DNA of 64,000 nt from Actinomycetota bacterium (GTDB lineage: Bacteria > Actinomycetota > Actinomycetes > Propionibacteriales > Nocardioidaceae): the NCBI GenBank assembly GCA_009701885.1, contig WLJH01000012.1:1-64000 (forward strand), given 5' to 3'. The translations under genes and the position numbers were made by a program. Each line of letters starts with the position of its first letter. The stretch's first letter is position 1. A model generated the notes under the pieces. The model saw only the letters and a program-made list of their open reading frames with translations. It had not been told where the DNA came from and ran no database searches. Positions 53,343 to 62,982 of the stretch are shown here, piece after piece.

Positions 53343-54311
53343 GTGAGCACCCACACCACCAGCGCCTGGGGCCACGGCCTCGCCACCGTCTCCACCGACC
53401 CGGCCAGCGACGGCAGCGTCCTGGACGTCTGGTTCCCGCGACCGCAGCTGGGCACCCGACCCGAGGGCGACACCGTGCCCCGCGAGCTGGCCGAGGCCGA
53501 GGGCAGCGACCACGCGCGCCGGGTCCGCCGCGAGGTCGTCACGGTGACGATCGACGACCTGGCCGCCGCGCCGACGACCACCGCCGAGGTCTGGCTGCGC
53601 CTGCACCTCCTGTCTCACCGCCTCGTGCAGCCGCACGGGCAGTCGATGGACGGCGTCTTCGGGCTGCTCACCAACGTCGTGTGGACCTCCGCCGGCCCGT
53701 GCGCGGTCGAGGGCTTCGAGGAGACCCGCGCACGGCTGCGCGCGCAGGGCCAGCACGTGTCGGTGTTCGGAATCGACAAGTTCCCGCGGATGACCGACTA
53801 CGTCGTGCCGACCGGTGTCCGGGTCGCCGACGCCGACCGGGTCCGGCTCGGCGCACACCTGGCCGAGGGCACCACGGTCATGCACGAGGGCTTCGTGAAC
53901 TTCAACGCCGGCACGCTCGGCGCCTCGATGGTCGAGGGCCGGATCTCCGCCGGCGTGGTCGTGGGCGACGGCTCCGACGTGGGCGGCGGCGCCTCGATCA
54001 TGGGCACGCTGTCGGGCGGCGGGAAGGCCGTCATCTCGATCGGGCAGCGGTGCCTGCTGGGCGCCAACGCCGGCCTCGGCATCTCGCTCGGCGACGACTG
54101 CGTCGTGGAGGCCGGCTGCTACGTCACGGCCGGCACCAAGGTCACCGTGCGCGGTCTGGGCGGCGTCGAGGACGGCAGCGTCATCAAGGCGGCCGAGCTC
54201 TCGGGGGCCAGCAACGTGCTGTTCCGCCGCAACTCGGTCACCGGCGCGGTCGAGGCCGTCCCGTGGAAGGGCGAGGGCATCGCGCTCAACGAGGCGCTGC
54301 ACAAGAACTGA
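53343..54311 (+). CDS. dapD: Tetrahydrodipicolinate N-succinyltransferase
   Basis: 322 aa, actinobacterial-type DapD that adds succinyl to tetrahydrodipicolinate in lysine/DAP synthesis. The C-terminal left-handed beta-helix is evident in [40 protein letters not shown] and the [13 protein letters not shown] hexapeptides. GTG 53343 is preceded by TAGGGT (53329-53334), a possible -10 box. Followed by two strong hairpins. Divergent from the Phd module. Confidence 0.94.
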   Translation: MSTHTTSAWGHGLATVSTDPASDGSVLDVWFPRPQLGTRPEGDTVPRELAEAEGSDHARRVRREVVTVTIDDLAAAPTTTAEVWLRLHLLSHRLVQPHGQSMDGVFGLLTNVVWTSAGPCAVEGFEETRARLRAQGQHVSVFGIDKFPRMTDYVVPTGVRVADADRVRLGAHLAEGTTVMHEGFVNFNAGTLGASMVEGRISAGVVVGDGSDVGGGASIMGTLSGGGKAVISIGQRCLLGANAGLGISLGDDCVVEAGCYVTAGTKVTVRGLGGVEDGSVIKAAELSGASNVLFRRNSVTGAVEAVPWKGEGIALNEALHKN

Positions 54312-54337
54312 GCGCCGGCTTCGGGAGGTTTCCCGTC

Positions 54338-54398
54338 GGTTGTCAGGCGTTGCAACCCCTGACAACCGTCAGAATCCCCGGACATCCGGGGATTCTGG
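54338..54398 (+). terminator. Double-hairpin terminator after dapD
   Basis: An 11-bp stem (CGGTTGTCAGG at 54338-54348, complement 54359-54369) is immediately followed by a 13-bp stem with a 2-nt loop (CAGAATCCCCGGA at 54371-54383, complement 54386-54398). Confidence 0.75.
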
Positions 54399-54444
54399 CA
54401 CCCCGTGGCCCGCGTCTCTTGAACCGCTCCAGGACGATGGGGGC

Positions 54445-55407
54445 GTGAACAAGGTCCTCGGAGCGCTCGTCGCCCTCACGGTCGTGGTCGCGACCGTGGC
54501 CGGCGGCTACTACGTGCTCCGCGAGGTCGGGCCGTCGTTCGTCGGCGACCGCTGCTTCGCCGCGGTGGGCGACCAGGAGGTCGAGCTCAGCCCCGAGCAG
54601 GCCGAGAACGCCGCGCTCGTCGCGGCCATCGGCGTACGTCGTGGGCTGCCGGCGCGGGCGGTGTCGATCGCCCTGGCGACGGCGTACCAGGAGTCCGACA
54701 TCCGCAACCTCGAGGGCGGCGACCGGGACTCGATCGGGATCTTCCAGCAGCGGCCGTCGCAGGGCTGGGGCTCCCCCGCGCAGGTCGGCGACCCGGTGTA
54801 CGCGACCAACGCCTTCTACGACGCGCTCGTGGAGGTCGACGGCTACGAGGACATGCCGATCACCGAGGCGGCCCAGGAGGTGCAGCGCTCGGCGTTCCCC
54901 GACGCCTACGCCGACCACGAGGACGACGCCCGCGTGCTCGCCTCGGCGCTGACCGGCAACAGCAAGGGCGCCTTCCACTGCGAGACCTCCGACAGCGTCG
55001 ACCCCGGCGACGCCCGGCTCGGCGGCAACGGGCTGACCCCCCGCGCCGAGGCCGTACGCCGGGAGGCGGTCGCCGTGTTCGGCGAGCTGTCGCTGGGCGG
55101 GTTCGCGCCGGGCGGCGTGCGCAGCGGCCACATGGAGGGCTCGACACACTACGACGGCCGCGCCGTGGACATCTTCTTCCGACCCGTCACCGAGGCCAGC
55201 AAGGTCCGGGGCTGGGCCGTGGCGTCGTACCTGGCTGCCCAGGCCGAGCGCCTGCACATCCAGACGATCATCTTCGACGACCGGATCTGGACCGCCCGCC
55301 GGGCCGACGAGGGCTGGCGCGACTACGACGCCCCCCGCAACGACGACCCCGCCACCCAGGCGATCCTCGAGCACCGCGACCACATCCACGTCGACGTCTT
55401 CGCCTGA
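54445..55407 (+). CDS. Membrane-anchored cell-wall hydrolase: lysozyme-like plus M15-like domains
   Basis: 320 aa. An N-terminal membrane anchor (VLGALVALTVVVATVAGGYY) precedes a lysozyme-like segment (VSIALATAYQESDIRNLEGG, DRDSIGIFQQRPSQGWG: catalytic Glu and the GIFQ motif). A C-terminal domain has the D-Ala-D-Ala carboxypeptidase-like (M15) signature SGHMEGSTHYDGRAVDIFF ... HIHVDVFA (zinc His/Asp residues). It could cut both glycan and peptide of peptidoglycan. GTG 54445. Activities inferred from motifs. Confidence 0.78.
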   Translation: MNKVLGALVALTVVVATVAGGYYVLREVGPSFVGDRCFAAVGDQEVELSPEQAENAALVAAIGVRRGLPARAVSIALATAYQESDIRNLEGGDRDSIGIFQQRPSQGWGSPAQVGDPVYATNAFYDALVEVDGYEDMPITEAAQEVQRSAFPDAYADHEDDARVLASALTGNSKGAFHCETSDSVDPGDARLGGNGLTPRAEAVRREAVAVFGELSLGGFAPGGVRSGHMEGSTHYDGRAVDIFFRPVTEASKVRGWAVASYLAAQAERLHIQTIIFDDRIWTARRADEGWRDYDAPRNDDPATQAILEHRDHIHVDVFA

Positions 55408-55440
55408 GGAGGACGCGCCAGCGGACTCCTCGACCGGTGC

Positions 55441-55507
55441 CGGGATACTCCGAACGAAATGTCACCCTCAGCTCGAGCTGAGGGTGAAATCGAGTGCGGA
55501 CTACCCC
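55441..55507. repeat. GGGNNTACTCCGAA palindromic element, copy 2
   Basis: A perfect 26-bp palindrome (55462-55487, half TCACCCTCAGCTC) sits between outer arms GGGATACTCCG (55442) and CGGACTACCCC (55497) that pair with two mismatches. Located after the cell-wall hydrolase stop. Confidence 0.78.
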
Positions 55508-55563
55508 GTGGACCGGCGCCGGGCCCGGCACTACCGTGAGCAGGACCTGCCGGGAGGTCCCCC

Positions 55564-58481
55564 ATGCGTCATGCGCCCCGTCTCCAGCTCCGTCACGGTC
55601 AGATCGCGCTCGTCCTCGCCACGACGCTCGCGATGCTCGCCTCGCTCCTGGCCGTCGAGCTGGTCCGCAGCCCGGCGCGGGCCTGGAAGCCCTACACGCA
55701 CACATGGTCGGCCGACCTGGCGCTGGTCGACGCCGCCGACGGCAGCGTCGAGGTCGCGGGTGGCACCTACCCGCTGGACGAGCGGGTCGCCGCGGCCCTG
55801 CTGGCGGCACCGGACCACTACCGCGCCGGCGTGATCGGTCCGGACGCGTTCCCCGACCTGGTGATGGGCCAGTCCGTGGTGCACCCGGGCACGGAGCCCG
55901 GGCCCGACGGCGTACCGACCGCGACCACCGGCGACTGGCTCGTCCACGTGCTCGACGAGGCGTGGGCCGCCCAGGAGGACCCGCGCTACACCGCCCTCGA
56001 GCGCCAGCAGGTGCTCGCCTTCGCCTACGGCTTCCTCACCCACGCGTCCGGCGACGTGTGGGCGCACACCTTCGTCAACGAGTACGCCGAGGGCGTCTTC
56101 CCCGCTCTCGAGGAGGTCGCCTCCGACGCCGAGGCCGCCGCGGTCGCGCTGCGGCACATCGTGGTCGAGGGGTACGTCGGCGAGGTGACGCGCGGCTTCG
56201 ACGCGCACCCGGACCGGGAGCCGGTCGAGGGCGGGGTGTCCGACGACAGCACGCCGCGGGTCGGGCTCGCGGCCCCGCCGGACCTCTTCGTCTGGGAGAC
56301 CTTCGTGGAGCGACCACGGGTCCCGGGCGGGCGCTTCGGGGGCCGCGCCTTCGCCGATGCCCCGGCGAACGGCCAGCCGACGGCCGAGCGCGGCCCGCTG
56401 ATCGGCGGCTTCTACGGATTGCACGACTCGCTGCTGCGCACAGCCATCACGCCGGCCGGGAAGCTGCCCTGGAGCAAGTCGAAGGTGCGGCGCAAGGTCG
56501 CCCAGTGCGCGACGGTCGGGTGCCGGGTCCGCAAGGTGGCCGAGCAGGCCGGGCGCCGCTACGCGCTGGAGTGGTCCGAGGACGTGGCGGCCGGGCTGGA
56601 GCGCTGGGGCCGGGTCGGCGAGGCCTTCGTGCTGGGGCTCTTCGAGCCCGCCGTGCGCCGCGAGGCCCAGGACGACCTGTGCCGCAACGACGGCCCGGAG
56701 GACTCCGCCACGCGGCGGGTCTGCGAGGAGGCCGTCTCGACGATCGACACGATGCTGTGGTTCCTCCAGGACGAGCGCTACCTCACCACCCAGGGCCCTC
56801 GGATCGGCTCGATGCTCGGGGCACCGGACCGCTTCCTCAAGGCGTGGGACCGGTTCCGGCGGGTGATGCGGTTCGTCGAGGACCGACTGGACTTCCTCGT
56901 GCCGCAGCCGCTCGCGGAGCTCGTGACCCGGGCCGAGGAGTGGCTGGGCGAGCTGGTCAACGACGCGATCAGCAAGGTGCTCGGCTTCGACCTCGAGGTG
57001 TGGTTCGACGCGTTGCGCTCCCCCGGCACCTACCTCGACGGCACCTACGGCCGCGACCTCCCCGGGTCGCTGAGCGTCTTCAACGACCGCGACCTCTTCC
57101 CCGAGGACGCGCGCGAGCGGGTGGACGCGCTGCTCGGCCTGGACACCGACCTCGACGAGCGCGGCAAGCACCCGCCGGGCACCGAGCTCGACCTCGACAC
57201 CTTCTCGCCGCTGGCCAACACCGCGGTCCTGTCGCGGCTCGTGCTGCTGGACGGCGCGGCCCTCGACGACCTGCTGACCGACCTGCTGGGGCGCCCGGTC
57301 GCCACCTACTCCGCGGGCACTGGCGGGGACCCCGACCGACTGGTGCGTCGCAACGTCATGACCTGGTCGCTCGGCGGCGGCGAGCCCTGGCTGCGCAACA
57401 TCGACTCCGACCATGCCTGGCGCCGCGACGGCCAGCCGATCTGGTGCACCCCCACCCTGGTCGGTTCCTGCGAGGCCGAGTCCGAGGCGGTGCCGCGCGA
57501 CGCCGCGCTCGACGGTGGCACCGGGACGATGCCGCTGTGGGAGAGCTGCGTGCTGCGGCCCGCCTTCCGCACGCTGTTCGCCGACTGGCAGCGCAAGGGC
57601 CCCTTCGACCCGTTCCCCGCCTACGGCGACGACCCCTCCGGTGACGTGGTCAACGACCCGGCGCCGCCGGAGTCGTCGCTGGCGGTGGTCAGCGGGGCAC
57701 GCTCCGGGGGCTTCGTTGCGCCCGGGACGGTGCTGCGCGTCGATGCGGAGGAGACCGACGACCGGGGCCGGGTCTTCGCTCCCGAGGACCTGGTCGTGCG
57801 TGTGCGGGTCGGGTCGGAGCCGCTCGTCAGCGGCCCCCCGGGCACCACGGTCACGCTGCCCTCACGCTCCGGACCCGTCGAGGTGCGGCACCAGGGCGGC
57901 GACCCCTGCCACCCCGTCGACGAGCCCAAGGGCGGGCTGGTCACCTACGACGTCGACGCCACCCGCCCGTCCAGCGGTGCGGTCTCCCGAACAAGGTCAC
58001 CAGCGCCGAGTCCTGGTCGCTCGACTGGGAGGTCACCGACCCCGGGGCCGGCGTCGGTGCGGCGTCCACGACCGTCAGCGACGTCGGCTCACCCGGGCAG
58101 ACAGCCGTCGTGCCCCGGGGCGGCCTGCTGTCGGCGTACGACCTGGGGCCGGGGTACCACGCCTACCGCCACGATGCCGTCGACCTCGTCGGCAACGCCT
58201 CGGTGCTCAGCGAGTGCGGGGTCTTCGTGACCGCCGACGGCGCCACGTTGCGCGCCAACCTCGACCAGGCGCTGGCCCGCGGCGACGTCACGCAGGCGGC
58301 GTACGACGACCTCCGCCCGCCCCTGGACCAGGCCGCTGGCGCGGTGCTGAAGGGCGATGCCCCGGGCGAGTCGTCGGGGCTGCAGCAGCTCCTCGACCTG
58401 CTGGCCCAGCTGCCCGGCGTCGACCCGGACCTGCGGGACCGGATGTCCGCGCACGCGAAGCAGCGGTTGGCGGAGCTGTAG
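55564..58481 (+). CDS. Zinc-dependent phospholipase C family protein, frameshifted near 57,980
   Basis: About 970 aa if the frame is restored. A signal peptide ends at ARAW, and the mature protein starts WKPYTHTW as zinc-dependent phospholipases C require (N-terminal Trp as zinc ligand). GFLTHASGDVWAHTFVNEYA (HxxxD...H) carries further zinc ligands. Long central and C-terminal regions are unassigned. The frame breaks at GCGGTC (57979-57984): one extra G gives GLPNKVTSAESWSLDWEVTD and clean coding to TAG 58481, whereas the unrestored frame becomes Pro/Ser/Arg gibberish ending at 58230. Either a recent 1-bp deletion or a sequencing error. Confidence 0.75.
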
Positions 58482-58487
58482 GGGCGG

Positions 58488-58557
58488 CCGGGATACTCCG
58501 AACGAGATCTCACCCTCAACTCGAGCTGAGGGTGACTTTTCGTTCGGAGTATCCCGG
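58488..58557. repeat. GGGNNTACTCCGAA palindromic element, copy 3
   Basis: The outer arms CCGGGATACTCCGAACGA (58488-58505) and 58540-58557 are perfectly complementary (18 bp). The inner 26-bp near-palindrome (58510-58535, half TCACCCTCAACTC) has one mismatched pair. It separates the convergent phospholipase and dapC genes and could terminate both. Confidence 0.82.
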
Positions 58558-58565
58558 CTCGCGCC

Positions 58566-59681
58566 TCAGGACAGCCGCGCCACCGCGGCCGCGATCCGGT
58601 CGTCGGTGGCGGTGAAGGCGACCCGGACGTGCTGGTTGCCGGCGCGGCCGTAGAAGGAGCCGGGGGCCACGAGGATGCCGCGCTCGGCCAGCCAGGCGAC
58701 GGTGTCCCAGCAGTCTTGCTCGACGCCATCGACCAGGCGGGTGCTCCAGAGGTAGAGCGAGGCCTCGGAGTGGTCCACCCGGAACCCCGCGCCCTCCAAG
58801 GCGGTGCGCAACGAGGCACGGCGGGCGGCGTACACCGCGTGCTGCTCGTCGGCGTGGGCGTCGTCGTCGAGGGCTGCGGCCATCGCCTGTTGCATCGGCC
58901 CGGGCATGATCAGCCCGAGGTTCTTGCGGACCGCGAGCAGCTCGGCGACCAGGGCGGGGTCACCGACGACGAAGGCGCAGCGGTAGCCCGCGAGGTTGGA
59001 GCGCTTGGACAGCGAGTGCAGCGCGAGGATGCCGTCCAGCGACCCGCCGTTGACCGAGGGGTGCAGCACCGAGACCGGCTCGGCCTCCCACGCGCACTCC
59101 AGGTAGCACTCGTCGGAGACCAGCACTGTGCCGCGCTCGCGGCACCAGTCGACCACCTTGCGCAGGTGGTCGACGGGCAGCACGCGCCCGGTCGGGTTGG
59201 AGGGGCTGTTGAGCCACAGCAGCGCCGGCGCCGTCGGGCCGAGCGAGACCAGGGAGTCGGTCGCGACGGGGGTGGCGCCGGCCAGCACCGCGCCCACCTC
59301 GTACGTCGGGTAGGCCAGCTCCGGGAACACCACGGTGTCGCCCGGGCCGACGCCGAGGTGGTGGGCCAGCGTGGCCACCAGCTCCTTGGAGCCGATCGAG
59401 GGGATGACGTGCTCGAGCCCCAGCCCGCTCACCGCGTGGCGGCGCGCCAGCCAGTCGACCGCCGCCTGCCGGGTGCGCTCGAGCCCGATCGTGACCGGGT
59501 AGCCCGGCCACCCCGAGTGCGCGCGCAGGGCGTCCTGCGCGACCGCGGGGGTCGGGTCGACCGGCGTACCGATCGAGAGGTCGACGATGCCGTCAGGGTG
59601 GGCCTGGGCGCGCGCCTTGTGCTCGGCGAGCGAGTCCCACGGGAAGTCGGGCAGCCGGTCCGAGACCCGGCGACCGGCCAC
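58566..59681 (-). CDS. dapC: Succinyldiaminopimelate transaminase
   Basis: 371 aa, class I PLP aminotransferase. The Schiff-base Lys is in LHSLSKRSNLAGYR; PLP contacts are in LNSPSNPTGRVLP and VSDECYLECAWE. It transaminates N-succinyl-2-amino-6-ketopimelate in lysine synthesis. GTG 59681 lies 44 bp after the ferredoxin gene. The fdxA-dapC order is conserved in actinobacteria, with dapD and dapE also in this window. Confidence 0.93.
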   Translation of the reverse strand: MAGRRVSDRLPDFPWDSLAEHKARAQAHPDGIVDLSIGTPVDPTPAVAQDALRAHSGWPGYPVTIGLERTRQAAVDWLARRHAVSGLGLEHVIPSIGSKELVATLAHHLGVGPGDTVVFPELAYPTYEVGAVLAGATPVATDSLVSLGPTAPALLWLNSPSNPTGRVLPVDHLRKVVDWCRERGTVLVSDECYLECAWEAEPVSVLHPSVNGGSLDGILALHSLSKRSNLAGYRCAFVVGDPALVAELLAVRKNLGLIMPGPMQQAMAAALDDDAHADEQHAVYAARRASLRTALEGAGFRVDHSEASLYLWSTRLVDGVEQDCWDTVAWLAERGILVAPGSFYGRAGNQHVRVAFTATDDRIAAAVARLS

Positions 59682-59725
59682 CCGCAGGCGCGAGCCCTCG
59701 GTCCCCGGGCCGTCCAGCGGAGTGC

Positions 59726-60052
59726 TCAGTGGTCCTGGTTCTGCGGGGGCAGCGCCGCGACCATCGGGTGGTCGTGGTCGATCTCGCCCATCTTCGCCGC
59801 ACCGCCCGGCGAGCCGATCTCGTCGAAGAAGTGCACGTTGGCGTCGTAGTACTCCTTGTTCTCCTCCGGGACGTCGTCCTCGTAGAAGATCGCCTCCACC
59901 GGGCAGACCGGCTCACAGGCACCGCAGTCGACGCACTCGTCGGGGTGGATGTAGAGCATCCGCTTGCCCTCGTAGATGCAGTCGACGGGGCACTCGTCCA
60001 CACACGCGCGGTCCTTGAGGTCCACGCACGGCTGGGAGATGACGTAGGTCAC
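59726..60052 (-). CDS. fdxA: 7Fe ferredoxin
   Basis: 108 aa seven-iron ferredoxin (3Fe-4S plus 4Fe-4S). Cluster cysteines are in [20 protein letters not shown] and [20 protein letters not shown]. Electron carrier in the cytosol. ATG 60052 (MTYVISQPC) follows the RBS AGGAGG. First gene of fdxA-dapC. The palindrome CCGGACACCTGTCCGG is 43-58 bp upstream. Confidence 0.95.
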   Translation of the reverse strand: MTYVISQPCVDLKDRACVDECPVDCIYEGKRMLYIHPDECVDCGACEPVCPVEAIFYEDDVPEENKEYYDANVHFFDEIGSPGGAAKMGEIDHDHPMVAALPPQNQDH

Positions 60053-60094
60053 CGGAATCCTCCTGGGGCGGCTCTCGCCTGCTCGGTCGCGACG

Positions 60095-60110
60095 CCGGAC
60101 ACCTGTCCGG
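60095..60110 (-). promoter_or_regulatory. Palindrome CCGGACACCTGTCCGG upstream of fdxA-dapC
   Basis: Seven-bp arms flank CC. It contains the same 12-mer found upstream of dapE (45817-45828) at nearly the same distance from the start codon. Function unproven. Confidence 0.4.
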
Positions 60111-60128
60111 TCTACAGCGGGAACAGCC

Positions 60129-60134
60129 TAGTAT
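60129..60134 (+). promoter_or_regulatory. -10 box of a leaderless GNAT gene
   Basis: TAGTAT ends 6 nt before GTG 60141, so the mRNA should start at or beside the GTG. Confidence 0.55.
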
Positions 60135-60140
60135 CCCGTC

Positions 60141-61205
60141 GTGCCGGACGACGAGGAAGCCCACCCTTTGGCGCCCGTGACCTCGGCAGACGCGGCCGGG
60201 CCGGGCGCGTCGACGGACCCCGGGCGCTCGCACCGGGCCGACCGGCTGGCCGGCCAGGCCGCCAGCCTCGGGCCGCACGTGGTGGGGCAGCGCGTGGTCG
60301 TGCGCCGGGTCGTGCGCGGCGAGACCGGCCCCAGCGGCGGGCCGGCGCTGACCGACCTGCTCGGCACGTGCGTGTCGTGGGGCGACGGGTTCTGCGTGGT
60401 CGAGCCCGACTCCCCCGACGGCGATCGGACGCCGGTGCGGATCGCCCTCGCCGACATCGTCTCCGGCAAGCCCGTGCCGCCGCGGCCCTCGGTGCGCCAG
60501 CGGGTCCCGGCCCGCGAGGCCGAGCTGCGCGTGGTCAGGATGTTCCCCGGCACGCAGACCGAGCCGCTCGGCGAGTGGCTGCTGCGCACCGACCCCGCCC
60601 CCGTCGGCCGCCTCTACAAGCGGGTCAACTCCTGCCTGGCCCTCGGCTCACCGGGGATGCCGCTGGCGGAGGCCGCCGCCACGGTCCAGCAGTGGTACGC
60701 CGCCCGCGACCGTGAACCGCTGGCGCAGGTCGAGGCCGGGTCGGACGTCGAGTCGGGCCTGCACGCCCAGGGCTGGCGCGTGCTCCCCCACGGGGAAGCC
60801 GAGCTGCGGCTGGGGTCGATCTCCCGCACGCTGCGCGGGTTGCGAGCCCGGGCCGCCGAGCCGCACCCGTCCGCCGAGCCGGCCCCCCGCGCGGTCGTCG
60901 CGCCGGAGTCCGGCGAGGAGCGGGTGCTCGTCGTCGTACCCGGGTTCGGCGAGCCGCTCGCCGAGGGCCGGGCCGTGCTCGACGGCGACTGGCTGGGCCT
61001 GCACGACCTGCGGGTGCGGATCGACCAGCGTCGGCGCGGCCTGGCCCGCGCGGTGATGGCGACGCTGCTCGACTGGGGTGCCGAGCGCGGTGCCCTCACC
61101 GCGTGGCTGCACGTGGAGACCGACAACGTCGCGGCGCGACCGCTCTACGACGACCTCGGGCTGGGCGTGCACCACGTCGTGCGCTACCTCGAACCCCCGG
61201 CCTGA
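60141..61205 (+). CDS. GNAT acetyltransferase with N-terminal SH3-like domain
   Basis: 354 aa. An N-terminal SH3-like region (VVGQRVVVRRVVRGETG...VRIALADIVSGKPV, about residues 48-115) is followed by a divergent half and a C-terminal GNAT domain with the acetyl-CoA motif QRRRGLARAVMATLL and ETDNVAARPLYDDLGL. It resembles M. tuberculosis Rv0428c-type proteins. Acetyl acceptor unknown. GTG 60141 chosen from the -10 spacing. Divergent from fdxA. Confidence 0.85.
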   Translation: MPDDEEAHPLAPVTSADAAGPGASTDPGRSHRADRLAGQAASLGPHVVGQRVVVRRVVRGETGPSGGPALTDLLGTCVSWGDGFCVVEPDSPDGDRTPVRIALADIVSGKPVPPRPSVRQRVPAREAELRVVRMFPGTQTEPLGEWLLRTDPAPVGRLYKRVNSCLALGSPGMPLAEAAATVQQWYAARDREPLAQVEAGSDVESGLHAQGWRVLPHGEAELRLGSISRTLRGLRARAAEPHPSAEPAPRAVVAPESGEERVLVVVPGFGEPLAEGRAVLDGDWLGLHDLRVRIDQRRRGLARAVMATLLDWGAERGALTAWLHVETDNVAARPLYDDLGLGVHHVVRYLEPPA

Positions 61206-61224
61206 ACGCGACCGAGCGGCCGGC

Positions 61225-62973
61225 TCAGGTATCGCCGCCCCCGTTGCCGCCCTGGCCCGGGGGCGGCCCGCAGCGCACGGAGTCGCTGGGGGTGTAGACG
61301 GTGTTGAACTTCTCGGTACGCACGACCTCGGACTCGCCGGGGCGTCGGAAGTCGCGGAAGACGTCGATGGTGAACCCCGAGGACCCGGTGTAGGCGTAGC
61401 AGTCGGGCGTCTGCAGGTAGCGCACGTCGGGCGAGGTGTAGTTGTAGCGCTCGCTGGCCCGGGCGGTGATGTCCCAGGTCTTGGTGGAGTACATGTTGAC
61501 CGTCACCGACCCGGTGGTGCCGGGGGTGCTGGGGTTGATGAAGGACTGCACGAGCACGCCGTGGTCGGTGTCGTTCTTGAACCGCAGGTCCAGCACGCCC
61601 CACGCCACGGTGGCCTCGCGGCCGACCGGGTAGCGGTCGATGTAGAAGGAGTGCGGCTTGTGCTCGACGTCCTCCAGCCCGGCGAAGAACATCGCGTTGA
61701 ACAGCGTCGTGGCGAGCTGCGAGACGCCGCCGCCGAGGTCCTCGCGCAGGATGCCGTCGGCGATGACGAAGCCCTCGGTGAAGCCGTTCTCGCGGGTCCG
61801 CTCCCCTACGATGTCGTTCATCGAGAAGGTCTCGCCCGGCGCCAGCACCGTGCCGTTCACCAGCTCGGCGGCGCGGCCGATGTTGGTGTTGCGGTAGTCG
61901 GCGTGGGGGTACTCGGTCGTGAACGTCGAGACCCGCTCCCGGATCTTCCACGAGCGCGCCTCGGCGGTGGTGACGTCGGGCTCCTCGACCTCGGCCTCGA
62001 CCTCGCCGGTGCGCTCGCCCTCGGGGCGGGTCAGCAGCTCGAGGAAGGTGTCGGTGACCGCGCCGTCCTCGTAGGACACGCCCGGCTTGGCCGGGACCAC
62101 GCGAGGCTTGCCGTCGACCAGGCGCCAGGTCGCGTCCACGGGGGCGCCGGTAGCGGTGGCGTCGCCGACCAGACGCTTGACCACGTCGAGGTCGGTGGCG
62201 AGCTCCAGCTCGTCGCCGTCGGCCTCCAGGCTCAGCGCCGGCGCGTAGTCGCGCGGGCGCAGGGTCACCGGGCTGTCGCCGAAGACCAGGGTCACCGGGC
62301 CGGAGAGCGCGGGGTTGGCCAGCTCGCTGACCGCCTCCTCCATCTCGGCGTCGGTGATGGTGGGCTCGACGTCGACCAGCTCCAGCCCGACGGCCGGCTC
62401 CTCGGCGAGATACGCCGACAGCAGGGCCTCGCGCGCGGCCTCCTCGTCCAGCAGCCGGCCGGTCGTGGCCGGGGTGGTGCGGACGGTGCTGGCGGTGAAG
62501 GTGGCCGTCGCGTCGACCGGCTCGGTGCCGAGCTCGGAGTCGAGGCGCTCGATCGTCGCCTCGAGGGCGGACTCGTCGACGTCGAGGACCGGCTCGACCT
62601 CGTCGCCGCCGGTCCAGTAGTCCCACAGGCGGTCCGGCGCCCAGGAGTCCCCGGCCCCGGCGGCCTCGACGGTGCCGTCGAGGTCGAGAGCGAGGCCCGC
62701 CTCCTGGGGGCTGACCTCCACGGACTCACCCTCCACCGTCACGGTGATGGGGGCGTCGACGCGGTCGGCCAGCTCGCGCTCGAGGGTGCGCCGGGCCTGC
62801 TCCGGCGACTTCCCGCCGACCTCGACCCCCGCCACGGTCGTGCCCCGGGGCACCCGGTCGCTCGCGAACGCCCCCGCAGCGGCGTACAGCCCCCCGGCCA
62901 GGAGGAGCACGGTGGCGAGGGCGACGAGGACCGCCTTGCCGCCCAGCGTCTCGCGTCCGGAGTCCTTTGCCAT
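61225..62973 (-). CDS. VanW family protein with peptidoglycan-binding-like repeats
   Basis: 582 aa. An N-terminal membrane anchor (AVLVALATVLLLAGGLYAA) is followed by two to three PG-binding-4-like modules (e.g. VPRGTTVAGVEVGGKSPEQA) and a C-terminal VanW domain (IGRAAELVNGTVLAPGETFS, GGGVSQLATTLFNAMFFAGL). Likely extracellular and wall-associated; VanW's biochemical role is unsettled. Last gene of mshB-DUF6113-vanW (9-bp gap). Confidence 0.9.
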   Translation of the reverse strand: MAKDSGRETLGGKAVLVALATVLLLAGGLYAAAGAFASDRVPRGTTVAGVEVGGKSPEQARRTLERELADRVDAPITVTVEGESVEVSPQEAGLALDLDGTVEAAGAGDSWAPDRLWDYWTGGDEVEPVLDVDESALEATIERLDSELGTEPVDATATFTASTVRTTPATTGRLLDEEAAREALLSAYLAEEPAVGLELVDVEPTITDAEMEEAVSELANPALSGPVTLVFGDSPVTLRPRDYAPALSLEADGDELELATDLDVVKRLVGDATATGAPVDATWRLVDGKPRVVPAKPGVSYEDGAVTDTFLELLTRPEGERTGEVEAEVEEPDVTTAEARSWKIRERVSTFTTEYPHADYRNTNIGRAAELVNGTVLAPGETFSMNDIVGERTRENGFTEGFVIADGILREDLGGGVSQLATTLFNAMFFAGLEDVEHKPHSFYIDRYPVGREATVAWGVLDLRFKNDTDHGVLVQSFINPSTPGTTGSVTVNMYSTKTWDITARASERYNYTSPDVRYLQTPDCYAYTGSSGFTIDVFRDFRRPGESEVVRTEKFNTVYTPSDSVRCGPPPGQGGNGGGDT

Positions 62974-62982
62974 GCCGCGAGT

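Noticed and set aside
57970..58000. Programmed -1 frameshift in the phospholipase gene
   Set aside because: No X XXY YYZ slippery heptamer or downstream structure is apparent; a 1-bp loss explains the data more simply.
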